Assembly (NCBI RefSeq): GCF_023516555.1
Contig: NZ_JAMGBD010000001.1
Location: 434,001-498,000 of the forward strand
From: Sphingomonas alba
GTDB lineage: Bacteria > Pseudomonadota > Alphaproteobacteria > Sphingomonadales > Sphingomonadaceae
Direction: 5' to 3'
DNA length: 64,000 nt
Shown here piece by piece: positions 1 through 8,704 of the stretch. Each line of letters begins with the position of its first letter. The stretch's first letter is position 1. Made by a program: the position numbers and the translations under genes. The notes beneath the pieces were generated by a model. It was not told the DNA's origin, ran no database searches, and saw only the letters and a list, made by a program, of their open reading frames with translations.

Positions 1-341
1 TTCACTTCCGGCACGATCAACGGGACGTCCGGGTCCATGCGGTAGAGCGATGAATTGTCGATCACCGTGCAACCGGCCGCGGCAGCGCGCGGCACATGAA
101 CCTTGCTGATTTCCGAACCGGCTGCGAACAGCGCGATATCCCAGCCCGAGAAATCGAAATGCTCCAGGTTTTTGACCTTGAGCTCCTCGCCGCTGTCACC
201 GAAATCGATGATGTCGCCGGTCGAGCGCGGCGACGCCACCGCCGCCAGCTCGTCCAGCGGGAACTGCCGCTCGTGCAGGATATTGAGGATCTCGCGCCCG
301 ACATTGCCGGTCGCACCCACCACCGCCACGCGATAGCCCAC
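1..341 (-). CDS. asd: aspartate-semialdehyde dehydrogenase, N-terminal part (runs off left edge)
   Basis: Makes aspartate semialdehyde from aspartyl phosphate with NADPH, the branch point to lysine/diaminopimelate, methionine and threonine. About 113 N-terminal residues are visible. The product opens GYRVAVVGATGNVGR, the nucleotide-binding glycine loop of the family, and continues with the family's ERQFPLDELAAVASPRS and IALFAAGSEIS segments. The start is taken as GTG at 341, because GGGAG lies 8 nt upstream on the minus strand and translation from there begins exactly at the conserved first strand. The gene is divergent from the M28 peptidase gene, with under 90 bp between them. The C-terminal half with the catalytic cysteine and histidine lies outside the window. 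Confidence 0.93.
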   Translation of the reverse strand, partial: MGYRVAVVGATGNVGREILNILHERQFPLDELAAVASPRSTGDIIDFGDSGEELKVKNLEHFDFSGWDIALFAAGSEISKVHVPRAAAAGCTVIDNSSLYRMDPDVPLIVPEV

Positions 342-427
342 GGTGAAAACTCCCTTGAAACTGATGGCTTGCACCTAGGAAGAACGCTGCCAAAGTCAAC
401 GCTTCGGGGGCAAAGGGGGCGAGAGGC

Positions 428-2641
428 ATGGCAACAGTGGCGCGTGGATGGCGGTTGGCAGCCGCCTGCTTCTTGCTGCTGGCGGTGTTGGCCCTCAAAG
501 GCGTCCTGATCCAACCGCCGGCCGTGCCTGAGCATGTCAGCGCTTCCGAGTTCGATACCGGAAGAGCGTTTGCGCGGCTTAAGCGCATCCTTGGCGACCA
601 GCGTCCACACTCCGTCGACACCGCTGCCGACGATGCAGTGCGAGACCGGCTGATGGCGGAAATTTCCGCGATCGGCCTTAAGCCGGAAGTGCACGAGGCG
701 ATGGACTGCAGCGGCTTCCCCAAATCCCGCACCGTCAGTTGCAGCCGCGTGCGGAACGTCATTGCCGTCATTCCGGGCGGCAATTCGCCTGCCCTGCTGC
801 TCAATGCCCATTACGACAGCACGCCGACTGGGCCGGCGGCGGCAGACGACGGCATCGGTGTCGCGACCCTGCTCGAAATTGCAGCTCACCTGCGCAGCGA
901 GAAGCTGGCGAGACCAGTGATCCTGCTGTTCAACGAGGGTGAAGAATATGGTCTCAACGGCGCTGCCGCATTCGCCGAAAGCGACCCGCTGGCAAAGAGC
1001 GTCGGCAAGTTGATCAACATTGAGGCACGCGGGGTGGGCGGCCCCGCCTTCATGTTCGAGACCAGCGAGCCGAATGCCGTCCCAATTTCCCAGTTCAAGG
1101 CTGCGACCGCGCGGCCGTTCGCCAATTCGATCAGCACGGACTTCGCCAAGCTTATCCCCAACTCGACCGATGTCGTGAAGTTCAAGCCGCAGGGCTGGGA
1201 ATTCCTGAGCTACGCCATCATAGGCAACGAGACCCGCTATCACAGCCCAGGCGACAATCTGGGCGCGCTGAGCCAGGCGAGCCTTTACCACATGGGAAGC
1301 GCCGTCCTTGCCGCGAGCCGGGAGTTGGCCGGCGCGGATGCGCCTCCGAGCGATGGGCGCAGCCTCTTCATGGACGTTGGCGGGTGGTCGCTGGTGACAC
1401 TGTCGATCCTGGCGGGCGCGATCCTGCTGGCCCTGCTCGCTTTCTGCGCGGCGGTATTGGTCATCAGGCGCAGGGCATGGCGCCCCACACTCGGAATGGC
1501 CATCGCCGTCGTCTCGGGGACGGTCGCCGCCGGCGCCGTCTCGATTGTCTTGGGTTTCATCCGTGCGGGCGACTACTGGCGAGCCTATCCCTGGGTCACG
1601 ACGCTTGCGGTCGCGGCAACCGTTCTCGCGGTTCAGGCATGGCTGGTCGCGCGCTGGGCCGATCATCATGACCGGTCGCAGATGCGGCTGGCGGCGTGGG
1701 CGGTGGTCATCCTGTTCGGCGTCGTCGCGAGCATTGCATTGCCCGGCGCGATCATTTTCTTCGTGATCGGGCCAACGCTCGCCCTCATCGGTGTCGCCGT
1801 CCGGCCGAGATCGCAAGGCTGGTGCCGAGGGCTTTCCTGGCTGGGTGCTGGAATTCAGCTCGTCATCTTGACGGAGCTGATCGCACAGATCGAACTGACG
1901 CTGATCGACGGACCGGTGGCTGCGGTCGCGCCGCTAGTCGCGCTGGCAGCGCTGCCAATCCTGGCCGAAGTCGGGCGGGGGCAGTCGCGAAGGGGCGTCG
2001 GATTGGTGGCCCTGGCCGCACTGGGCCTGTGGATCGGCGCAATGCTCATGCCGCGCGCATCCGCTGAACGGCCGCTCGCCTTCACGCTGGATCATGTCCA
2101 GGACGAGCGCACTGGCAAGGCCGTCTGGGCCGCGGCGACGAAACAGGCGCCAATGCCGGAGGGATTTGCCCGTTTCGGCCCATGGAAGCCCGGTCCCCTG
2201 CCCTACAACAAGCGCGTACGCTGGCAGGCGGCCGCGCCCAGACTCGACGGACCGCGTGGCGCGCTGACCGTCATTGGCGAGGCGGCAGATGAACATGGGC
2301 GGCTTGTGCGAGTACAACTCGACCGCGGCGGCGCCGATGGCATCCTGCTTCGGTTCGATGAGAAGACCCCGGTGCTGGCCATGGGCCTGCCGCATCGGCT
2401 GCAAATGATCGACAAGCACGCCGACAAGGGGCCGTCCTTCATCCGTTGCTCGGGTCGCAGCTGCGACGGGCTCAAGGTCGACCTGCTCTTCGGCGAAGCA
2501 ATGCCGGTAACGGCGATGCTGGTCGTTCAGCGTTTTGCACCGCCAGCCCAGGCTGCGGCCCTGCTGGCGCTCCGGCGGAAAACTGCGCAGTCACAATATT
2601 CCCCGGACAGCCAGGTTCACATCCAGGCAGTGAAGCTATGA
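428..2641 (+). CDS. membrane-anchored M28 family zinc aminopeptidase
   Basis: Probable exopeptidase of the M28 family fused to a multi-pass membrane domain (737 aa). An N-terminal hydrophobic segment (residues 8-25) is followed by the peptidase domain to about residue 300. Visible M28 zinc ligands are the H in NAHYDST (about 128), the D pair in AADDGIG (about 139-140), the E pair in FNEGEEYG (about 171-173) and the H in RYHSPGD (about 271). From about 318 to 550 there are several hydrophobic helices, and a soluble C-terminal domain ends the protein. This architecture resembles the Fxna/ERMP1-type membrane M28 enzymes, with the catalytic domain probably in the periplasm. The substrate is not evident. 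The gene stands alone and reads away from asd. Confidence 0.85.
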   Translation: MATVARGWRLAAACFLLLAVLALKGVLIQPPAVPEHVSASEFDTGRAFARLKRILGDQRPHSVDTAADDAVRDRLMAEISAIGLKPEVHEAMDCSGFPKSRTVSCSRVRNVIAVIPGGNSPALLLNAHYDSTPTGPAAADDGIGVATLLEIAAHLRSEKLARPVILLFNEGEEYGLNGAAAFAESDPLAKSVGKLINIEARGVGGPAFMFETSEPNAVPISQFKAATARPFANSISTDFAKLIPNSTDVVKFKPQGWEFLSYAIIGNETRYHSPGDNLGALSQASLYHMGSAVLAASRELAGADAPPSDGRSLFMDVGGWSLVTLSILAGAILLALLAFCAAVLVIRRRAWRPTLGMAIAVVSGTVAAGAVSIVLGFIRAGDYWRAYPWVTTLAVAATVLAVQAWLVARWADHHDRSQMRLAAWAVVILFGVVASIALPGAIIFFVIGPTLALIGVAVRPRSQGWCRGLSWLGAGIQLVILTELIAQIELTLIDGPVAAVAPLVALAALPILAEVGRGQSRRGVGLVALAALGLWIGAMLMPRASAERPLAFTLDHVQDERTGKAVWAAATKQAPMPEGFARFGPWKPGPLPYNKRVRWQAAAPRLDGPRGALTVIGEAADEHGRLVRVQLDRGGADGILLRFDEKTPVLAMGLPHRLQMIDKHADKGPSFIRCSGRSCDGLKVDLLFGEAMPVTAMLVVQRFAPPAQAAALLALRRKTAQSQYSPDSQVHIQAVKL

Positions 2642-2685
2642 TGGCAGGCAATTGCCTACAGCGACGCACGGACTAAAGGGCATTC

Positions 2686-3639
2686 ATGGCCCGCAGTTAC
2701 TCCAGCCGCAAACGCGTCCTCGTCACCGGCGGCGCCGGTTTCCTCGGCTCCCACCTCTGCGACCGGCTGATCGCCGACGGCCACGAGGTCATCTGCGCCG
2801 ATAATTTCTACACCGGCGACAAGTCCAATATTGCGCATTTGCTGAAGAACGAGCGCTTCGAGCTCCTGCGGCACGACGTGACTTTTCCGCTCTTCGTCGA
2901 GGTGGATGAGATCTACAATCTCGCCTGCCCCGCTTCGCCGATCCATTATCAGCATGACCCGGTCCAGACCACGAAGACCAGCGTCCACGGCGCAATCAAC
3001 ATGCTCGGCCTGGCGAAACGGCTGAAGGTGAAAATCCTGCAGGCATCGACCAGCGAGGTTTATGGCGACCCGTCGGTGCATCCGCAGACCGAGGATTATT
3101 GGGGCAACGTCAATCCGATCGGCCCGCGCAGCTGCTATGACGAGGGCAAGAGGTGCGCGGAGACCTTGTTCTTCGACTATCATCGGCAGCTTGGGCTGCA
3201 GATCAAGGTGGCGCGCATTTTCAACACCTACGGGCCGCGCATGCACATCGCCGATGGCCGCGTGGTGTCCAACTTCATCGTCCAGGCCCTGCGAGGCGAG
3301 CCGATTACCCTCTACGGCGACGGTGAGCAGACAAGAAGCTTCTGCTACGTCGACGACCTGATCGAGGGGCTGGTGCGGCTGATGGACAGCCCGGACGAGG
3401 TCACGGGCCCGATCAACATCGGCAATCCGGTGGAATTTTCGATGGCGAGCCTGGCCGCGCTGGTGATCGCGGCGACCGGCAGCAAGTCGGAAGTCAGCTA
3501 CGCACCGTTACCGGCCGACGATCCGCGCCAGCGCAAGCCGGACATCACCAGGGCCCGCGACATCCTCGGCTGGGAGCCGACGGTGCCGCTTGAGGACGGC
3601 CTGCGACGGACCATCGAAGAGTTCCGCGGCCGCATTTGA
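2686..3639 (+). CDS. UDP-glucuronate decarboxylase (UDP-xylose synthase), SDR family
   Basis: Short-chain dehydrogenase/epimerase of the UXS type, which converts UDP-glucuronate to UDP-xylose via a 4-keto intermediate with bound NAD. It is cytosolic and supplies surface polysaccharide synthesis. The 317-aa protein shows the NAD loop GGAGFLG (15-21), the active-site serine/threonine region QASTSEVYG (about 120), and YDEGK with the catalytic Tyr about 151 and Lys about 155. It also has the UXS-typical [12 protein letters not shown] and [10 protein letters not shown] segments. The start ATG follows AAAGGG. A hairpin lies just after the stop, between it and the convergent rplS. The close match to UXS motifs makes a dTDP-glucose dehydratase less likely. 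Confidence 0.9.
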   Translation: MARSYSSRKRVLVTGGAGFLGSHLCDRLIADGHEVICADNFYTGDKSNIAHLLKNERFELLRHDVTFPLFVEVDEIYNLACPASPIHYQHDPVQTTKTSVHGAINMLGLAKRLKVKILQASTSEVYGDPSVHPQTEDYWGNVNPIGPRSCYDEGKRCAETLFFDYHRQLGLQIKVARIFNTYGPRMHIADGRVVSNFIVQALRGEPITLYGDGEQTRSFCYVDDLIEGLVRLMDSPDEVTGPINIGNPVEFSMASLAALVIAATGSKSEVSYAPLPADDPRQRKPDITRARDILGWEPTVPLEDGLRRTIEEFRGRI

Positions 3640-3653
3640 GCCGCGCACAAGAA

Positions 3654-3688
3654 AACGGCCGGACTCGCTGGGAGCCCGGCCGTTGAAA
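3654..3688 (-). terminator. rho-independent terminator of rplS
   Basis: The arms AACGGCCGG and CCGGCCGTT (3654-3662 with 3676-3684) form a long GC stem that extends inward with CTC/GAG around one mismatch. On the minus strand the stem is followed by TTTTC, so it fits best as the end of the rplS operon. It also sits just after the plus-strand UDP-xylose synthase gene and may work in both directions. Confidence 0.8.
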
Positions 3689-3708
3689 CTTGACCCTGAA
3701 AAGCGGGC

Positions 3709-4107
3709 TTAAGCTTCGCTCTTCTCTGCCTTTTCGGCTTCGCGGCGGGGGTCGCGGCGCTCGGCGATGCGAGCCGACTTACCGGTGCGGCCACGCAGAT
3801 AGTAGAGCTTGGCGCGACGGACGGCGCCACGGCGCACGACCTCGATGGAATCGATGCCCGGGGAATAGAGCGGGAAGACGCGCTCGACGCCCTCGCCGAA
3901 CGAAATCTTGCGGACGGTGAAGCTGGAACCGATGCCCTTGTTCGACCGGGCGATGCAGACGCCCTCGAAGTTCTGGACACGGCTGCGGTCGCCTTCGACG
4001 ACCTTCACGCCAACGCGCAAGGTGTCGCCGGGACGGAATTCAGGGATCGGGCGATCCTGGGTGAGCGCGTCAATCGCCTCGCGCTCAAGGGTCTCGATGA
4101 GGTTCAT
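3709..4107 (-). CDS. rplS: 50S ribosomal protein L19
   Basis: Large-subunit ribosomal protein at the 30S-50S interface. The 132-aa product contains the L19 signature stretch [16 protein letters not shown], followed by [20 protein letters not shown] and the [15 protein letters not shown] segment. The C terminus has a charged tail ([17 protein letters not shown]) slightly longer than in E. coli, as is common in alphaproteobacteria. It is the last gene of the ffh-rpsP-rimM-trmD-rplS cluster, 12 bp after trmD, and is followed by a terminator. Confidence 0.97.
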   Translation of the reverse strand: MNLIETLEREAIDALTQDRPIPEFRPGDTLRVGVKVVEGDRSRVQNFEGVCIARSNKGIGSSFTVRKISFGEGVERVFPLYSPGIDSIEVVRRGAVRRAKLYYLRGRTGKSARIAERRDPRREAEKAEKSEA

Positions 4108-4119
4108 TTCGTAACGACC

Positions 4120-4842
4120 TTACTTCTTCCGCTGCGCGCCAGAGGGCGGTGCCTGCGATGCGCCCCCATGGCGCTCGATCAGGTCCGGCCGCCTTAGCCG
4201 TGTATCTTCGACTGCCTTGGCGTGTCTCCACGCCGCAATCTTCGCATGATCCCCCGATCGCAGCACTTCGGGGATCGTGCGTCCTTCCCAGTCAACTGGT
4301 CGGGTATAGTGCGGATATTCGAGAAGCCCCGTTTCGAAGCTCTCCTCCTCACCGCTGGAGGCCGCGCCCATTACCCCGGGGAGCAGGCGAACGCAAGCGT
4401 CGAGGACGATCATCGCGCCAAGTTCTCCGCCGGACAGGACATAGTCGCCGACGGACACCGGTTCGATGTCGCGCGCCTCGAAGATTCGCTCGTCGAAACC
4501 CTCGAAACGGCCGCAAAGGAGGATGACGCCCTCGCCCGCCGCCAATTCGCGGACGCGGGCCTGGGAAAGCGGCTTGCCGCGAGGGGTGAGCGCCAGCATC
4601 GGGCGGCCGTCAGCGACACTGTCGAGCGCGGCGGCGAGCACGTCGGGCTTCAAGACCATCCCTGCCCCGCCTCCGGCGGGCGTGTCGTCGACGCTGCGAT
4701 GCTTGTCGGCAGCGAAATCGCGGATCTGGACCGTGTCGAGCGACCAGCTGCCTTCCGAAAGCGCGCGTCCCGCGAGGCTGACTCCCAACGGCCCCGGAAA
4801 CATCTCCGGGTAGAGTGTCAGGACGGTCGAACGGAAGGACAT
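4120..4842 (-). CDS. trmD: tRNA (guanine-37-N1)-methyltransferase
   Basis: Methylates G37 next to the anticodon using S-adenosylmethionine, which prevents +1 frameshifting. The 240-aa protein has the SPOUT/TrmD hallmarks: [18 protein letters not shown] in the N-terminal part, [12 protein letters not shown], and the knot motif [11 protein letters not shown] with the following [20 protein letters not shown]. The C-terminal domain includes [11 protein letters not shown]. It directly precedes rplS, as in most bacteria. Upstream, rimM does not follow directly: a plus-strand oxidoreductase gene lies between them, so trmD must have its own promoter in the 50 bp between the two divergent start codons or be read through from rimM. 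Confidence 0.96.
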   Translation of the reverse strand: MSFRSTVLTLYPEMFPGPLGVSLAGRALSEGSWSLDTVQIRDFAADKHRSVDDTPAGGGAGMVLKPDVLAAALDSVADGRPMLALTPRGKPLSQARVRELAAGEGVILLCGRFEGFDERIFEARDIEPVSVGDYVLSGGELGAMIVLDACVRLLPGVMGAASSGEEESFETGLLEYPHYTRPVDWEGRTIPEVLRSGDHAKIAAWRHAKAVEDTRLRRPDLIERHGGASQAPPSGAQRKK

Positions 4843-4892
4843 GGCGGCGGCCTAGGCCGGAACCTACCGCCCGGCAATCCATTGGGCCGCCA

Positions 4893-5858
4893 ATGAACGG
4901 AGACAAGCCTCTAGACTGCCTGGTGATCGGTGGTGGGCCTGCGGGCCTGACGGCGGCCATTTACCTGGCGCGGTTCCACATGGACATCCTTGTCGTCGAC
5001 GAGGGCAAGAGCCGCGCGAGCTGGATCCCATGCACCCGCAACGTCTCGGGTTTTCCTGAAGGCATCAAGGGCACCGACCTGCTCGGCCGGATGCGCGACC
5101 AGGCGCAGAAATATGGCGCCAAGATCCTGACCGAGCGTGTGACCAAGCTGGAACGGGATGAGGGCAATTGCGTGTTCACCGCAACCTGGGGATCGGGCTG
5201 CGTTCAGGCCCGAAAGGTATTGCTGGCGACGGGTGTCACCAATCGCCGCCCTCCGATGGACGAGGCGTTGCATGACGACGCGCTCGCTCGCGGCCTCATC
5301 CGCTACTGCCCGATCTGCGACGGGTTCGAGGTCACCGACAAGAAGGTCGGCGTGATCGGCAGCGACAGCCACGGCGTCGCCGAGGCCGTTTTCATCCGCA
5401 GCTATACCGCCGACGTCACCCTGATCGCGCCGGACAAGGCGCTGAGCCTCAAGCCGGAAGATCAGGAGAGACTGAAAGAAGCCGGCATCGGCTGCATCGA
5501 CGGTCCTGCCCTTGCTGCGGCAATCTCGGACGAATTCATCGTCGTCGAGACAGCGGAAGGGCCGCACACGTTCGATACGGTCTATCCAGCGCTCGGAAGC
5601 GACACGCATGTCCAGTTGGCGGATTTGGTCGGCGCGGCCTTGAACAAAGATTGCAACATCACCGTCGATAGCCACCAGCGTACCAGCGTGCCCGGACTCT
5701 ATGCGGCGGGCGATGTGGTGATCGGCCTCGACCAGATCAGTCACGCCATGGGCGAAGGCGGCGTCGCCGCGACGACGATCAGGAACGACCTATGCACCGA
5801 GCAGCCGCGCCTGCGCGAACCGACGGAGGCGATGGAGGAAGCCGAGAGCGGGTCCTAG
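4893..5858 (+). CDS. thioredoxin-reductase-like FAD oxidoreductase with an atypical NADPH site
   Basis: Flavoprotein of 321 aa in the thioredoxin reductase fold. It shows the FAD loop GGGPAGL (13-19), a CxxC redox pair in YCPICDG (Cys 139 and 142, the position of the TrxR disulfide) and the second FAD motif GLYAAGDVV. The NADPH loop, normally GGGDSA, is here GVIGSDSHGVAE, and the HRR-type phosphate-binding arginines are not visible, so an ordinary NADPH-thioredoxin reductase role is doubtful. ATG 4893 was chosen over an earlier in-frame start at 4815, which would lie inside trmD and lacks homology-like sequence. The gene is antisense to its neighbours inside the rimM-trmD cluster, and its TAG stop overlaps the rimM stop within one CTAG. 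Confidence 0.8.
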   Translation: MNGDKPLDCLVIGGGPAGLTAAIYLARFHMDILVVDEGKSRASWIPCTRNVSGFPEGIKGTDLLGRMRDQAQKYGAKILTERVTKLERDEGNCVFTATWGSGCVQARKVLLATGVTNRRPPMDEALHDDALARGLIRYCPICDGFEVTDKKVGVIGSDSHGVAEAVFIRSYTADVTLIAPDKALSLKPEDQERLKEAGIGCIDGPALAAAISDEFIVVETAEGPHTFDTVYPALGSDTHVQLADLVGAALNKDCNITVDSHQRTSVPGLYAAGDVVIGLDQISHAMGEGGVAATTIRNDLCTEQPRLREPTEAMEEAESGS

Positions 5859-6349
5859 GCCAGGAAAGCGGGATCGAGGACGATCCGGGCGTCAACGAGA
5901 TCGGCAATGCCGGGCTTGAACGGGATGAGCGAGCGACTCCCGTCAACCTTTTCGATCTCGAGCAAGTCGCCTGCGCCGAAATTCTCTACCCCGACAACGG
6001 AGCCGACTGTCTCGTCATCCTTGGAAAAGCAGGTCAGGCCGATCAGGTCGGCGTGATAATATTCGCCCTCTTCGAGCGGTGGTAGCGAGGCGCGGTCAAT
6101 TTCGATCAGCTGGCCGCGCAGCGCTTCGGCGGCGGTGCGGTCCGAAATGCCGTCGAGCACCGCGATGGCGGTCTTGCCAGCCAGCTTGGCGGCCTTGAGC
6201 GCAAGCTCGCGGCCACCGACAAAGACTTTGGACTGCGCGGCAAGCCCCTCGAGGCTACCGAACAATTTCAGGCGGACTTCGCCCTTGATGCCATGGGCCC
6301 CGGCGACCGCGGCCAGCGCGATGCGCTTCCCGGTCGCCGGGGACTCCAT
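5855..6349 (-). CDS. rimM: 16S rRNA processing protein RimM
   Basis: Assembly factor for the 30S head that binds S19 and helps 16S maturation. The 164-aa protein has the N-terminal RimM domain (AAVAGAHGIKGEVRLKLFG and the following DRTAAEALRGQLIEIDR) and a C-terminal PRC-barrel (YYHADLIGLTCF through GAGDLLEIEKVDG and LIPF). It starts two bases after the rpsP stop and belongs to the rpsP operon. Its stop overlaps tail-to-tail with the stop of the convergent TrxR-like gene through the palindrome CTAG at 5855-5858. Confidence 0.95.
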   Translation of the reverse strand: MESPATGKRIALAAVAGAHGIKGEVRLKLFGSLEGLAAQSKVFVGGRELALKAAKLAGKTAIAVLDGISDRTAAEALRGQLIEIDRASLPPLEEGEYYHADLIGLTCFSKDDETVGSVVGVENFGAGDLLEIEKVDGSRSLIPFKPGIADLVDARIVLDPAFLA

Positions 6350-6351
6350 GA

Positions 6352-7062
6352 TTACTCGGCCTTTTCGGCTTCGTCGGCCGAACCTTCGGCGGGCTCCTGC
6401 GAGCTCTCGCCAGTAACGGCGGCAGCTTCATCGCCGGCGTCGCTGTTCGGGGTCGCCTCATTGGCTTCGGCAGCTTCCTCAACGGCCGGGGCCGGCTCTT
6501 CGGCGGCGGCCTCGGCCTGGGGAGCCTCTTCACCAGCCGAAGCTTCTTCGGTGGCTTCGGCGGCCACAGCCTCTTCGACCGGCAGGTCGGCGGTGTCGGC
6601 CGGAGCCTGCTCGGCGGCGACTTCAGCTTCCTCGGTCGACGCTTCCTCAGTCACGGCTTCAGCAGCCGGAGCCTCTTCAACGGCAGGGGCCTCTTCAACC
6701 GGAGCATTGGCGGCTTCCTCGGCGGCTGCCAGCTTGGCGGCACGCTCCTCGGCGCGCTCCTTGGCCTTCTCGCCCGGCTCCGCCTTCTTCGGGTTGTTGC
6801 GAGCCGGACGCTCCTTGATGCCGGCGGCATCAAGGAAGCGCAGGACGCGGTCCGACGGCTGGGCGCCGACCGACAGCCAGTGCGAAATGCGGTCGGCGTC
6901 GAGCTTCACGCGCTCCGGCGAATCCTTCGCGAGGAGCGGATTATAGGTGCCGACCTTCTCGATGAATCGGCCGTCACGCGAGTTGCGGCTGTCGGCCACG
7001 ACAACGCGATAATAGGGGCGCTTTTTGGAGCCACCACGGGCGAGGCGAATTGCTACTGCCAT
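6352..7062 (-). CDS. rpsP: 30S ribosomal protein S16 with a long acidic Ala/Glu-rich tail
   Basis: The first ~85 residues are ordinary S16: [20 protein letters not shown], then [16 protein letters not shown] and [17 protein letters not shown]. Most S16 proteins end at 80-120 residues, but this one is 236 aa. From about 95 on it carries a lysine/arginine-rich linker ([22 protein letters not shown]) and then more than 100 residues composed almost entirely of Ala, Glu, Pro, Val, Thr and Ser, with repeated EEAPA/VEEA-like units. The tail is predicted to be disordered and strongly acidic. Codon use stays GC-rich and the frame is intact up to the stop next to rimM, so this is a real extension rather than a frameshift. 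Confidence 0.94.
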   Translation of the reverse strand: MAVAIRLARGGSKKRPYYRVVVADSRNSRDGRFIEKVGTYNPLLAKDSPERVKLDADRISHWLSVGAQPSDRVLRFLDAAGIKERPARNNPKKAEPGEKAKERAEERAAKLAAAEEAANAPVEEAPAVEEAPAAEAVTEEASTEEAEVAAEQAPADTADLPVEEAVAAEATEEASAGEEAPQAEAAAEEPAPAVEEAAEANEATPNSDAGDEAAAVTGESSQEPAEGSADEAEKAE

Positions 7063-7089
7063 ATCTTTAGTCCTTCTTCTAAATCTCTG

Positions 7090-8562
7090 TTATTTCTTAC
7101 CAAATTTATCGAAACCTGGGGGCAGGTTGAACGGCTGGGCGCCGCCGAGGCCAGGAAGCCCGGGCATGCCGCCCGCGCCGCCGAGACCCGGCATTCCGCC
7201 GGCGTCGCCGGCTCCGCCCATCCCGCCGAGGCCACCGCCGCCGCCGAACATGGCGGCCAGCTTGCCGAAACCGCCCATCTTCTTGAGGCGCTTCATGGCG
7301 TTGGCCATTTCCTGATGCATCTTGAGCAGCTTGTTCACCTCCTGGACGGTGGTGCCGCTGCCCTTGGCGATGCGGATCTTGCGCTTGGCGTTGATGATGT
7401 CGGGACGGCCGCGCTCCTTGGCAGTCATCGAACTCATCATCGCCTCGAGGCGAACCAGCGCCTTGTCGTCGACATTGGCGGGCGCCATGCCCTTCATGCC
7501 GGGCAGCATCTTGGCGAGCGCGCCAAGGCCGCCCATGCGCTGCATCTGCGAAATCTGCATGCGAAGATCGTCGAGGTCGAACTTGCCCTTCGCCATCTTG
7601 GCGGCGATCGCCTCGGCCTCTTCGATCTTGACCGTCTCGGCGGCGCGTTCGACCAACGAGACGACGTCGCCCATGCCGAGGATCCGGCCGGCGACGCGAT
7701 CCGGATGGAATGCCTCAAGGGCATCAATCGCTTCGCCGGTACCCGCGAACTTGATCGGCTTGCCGGTGACCGCACGCATCGACAGTGCCGCGCCGCCGCG
7801 AGCATCGCCGTCCATGCGGGTCAGGATCACGCCGGACAAGTCCACTTCGCCGGCAAAGCCCTTGGCGACGTTGACGGCGTCCTGGCCGGTCAGGCTGTCG
7901 ACGACGAGCAGAGTCTCGGCCGGGTTCGAGGCGGCGTAAACCGCATTCATCTCGGCCATCAACTGATCGTCGACGTGCAAGCGGCCGGCGGTGTCGAGCA
8001 GGACCACGTCGAAGCCCTGAAGCTTCGCCGACTGAAGGGCGCGCTTGGCAATGTCGACCGGCTGCTGGCCGGCGACGATCGGCAAGGTTTCGACGTTCGT
8101 CTGCCGGCCCAACACCGCCAGCTGCTCCTGCGCCGCCGGTCGGGCAACGTCGAGCGAGGCCATCAGGACTTTTTTGCGGTCACGCTCGGTCAGGCGCTTG
8201 GCCAGCTTTGCGGTGGTGGTCGTCTTGCCCGAGCCCTGGAGGCCGACCATCATGATGACGGCGGGCGGCGAGACGTTGAGGTCAAGCTCGGCGGTGTCCG
8301 AGCCCAGCATCTCGATCAAAGCGTCGTTTACGATCTTGACGACCATCTGGCCCGGAGTGACCGAGCGGATGACGTCCTGGCCAACGGCCTTTTCGGTGAC
8401 CTGGTCGACGAAATCGCGGGCGACCGGGAGCGCGACGTCGGCTTCCAACAAAGCCACGCGGACTTCGCGCATCGCCGAGCGCACGTCGGCCTCGCTGAGC
8501 GCGCCGCGCCCGCGAAGCTTGTCGAATACGCTGCCTAAGCGATCGCTAAGACTGTCGAACAA
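7090..8562 (-). CDS. ffh: signal recognition particle GTPase Ffh
   Basis: SRP54 homologue that binds 4.5S RNA and signal peptides and delivers ribosomes to FtsY (also in this window). The N domain begins LFDSLSDRLGSVFDKLRG. The G domain has GLQGSGKTTTTAKL, DTAGRLHVD, TRMDGDARGG and the DVARPAAQEQL insertion. The M domain runs from about residue 300 with MGGLGALAKMLPGMKG and the RIAKGSGTTVQEVNKLLK motif. The tail is Gly/Met/Pro-rich and ends FGKK. I place the start at TTG 8562, because GGGAG is 8 nt upstream and translation begins at the family's usual first residues. The ATG at 8595 would add 11 unlikely residues. Length is 490 aa. Confidence 0.95.
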   Translation of the reverse strand: MFDSLSDRLGSVFDKLRGRGALSEADVRSAMREVRVALLEADVALPVARDFVDQVTEKAVGQDVIRSVTPGQMVVKIVNDALIEMLGSDTAELDLNVSPPAVIMMVGLQGSGKTTTTAKLAKRLTERDRKKVLMASLDVARPAAQEQLAVLGRQTNVETLPIVAGQQPVDIAKRALQSAKLQGFDVVLLDTAGRLHVDDQLMAEMNAVYAASNPAETLLVVDSLTGQDAVNVAKGFAGEVDLSGVILTRMDGDARGGAALSMRAVTGKPIKFAGTGEAIDALEAFHPDRVAGRILGMGDVVSLVERAAETVKIEEAEAIAAKMAKGKFDLDDLRMQISQMQRMGGLGALAKMLPGMKGMAPANVDDKALVRLEAMMSSMTAKERGRPDIINAKRKIRIAKGSGTTVQEVNKLLKMHQEMANAMKRLKKMGGFGKLAAMFGGGGGLGGMGGAGDAGGMPGLGGAGGMPGLPGLGGAQPFNLPPGFDKFGKK

Positions 8563-8704
8563 ATCCAAATCTCCCAGCCGATGACCGCGCTTCAACGCAA
8601 AACACGCCGGCGGACGAAACCTCGTTGGCCGGCGGGTCCCGAAGGACGATCATCGATGTATGTCCGTTAAGACGCGCCGCCCCTAGCTCAAGCCGGCGGG
8701 AAGT

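Noticed and set aside
62-1816. A 584-residue minus-strand open frame across the M28 peptidase gene
   Set aside because: It runs opposite to a gene with clear M28 metal ligands, is rich in Arg and Gln with no domain, and is a product of high GC.
6880-8538. A 552-residue plus-strand frame across ffh
   Set aside because: Antisense to unmistakable SRP54 motifs; composition rich in His, Arg, Asp and Ala is typical of a GC shadow frame.
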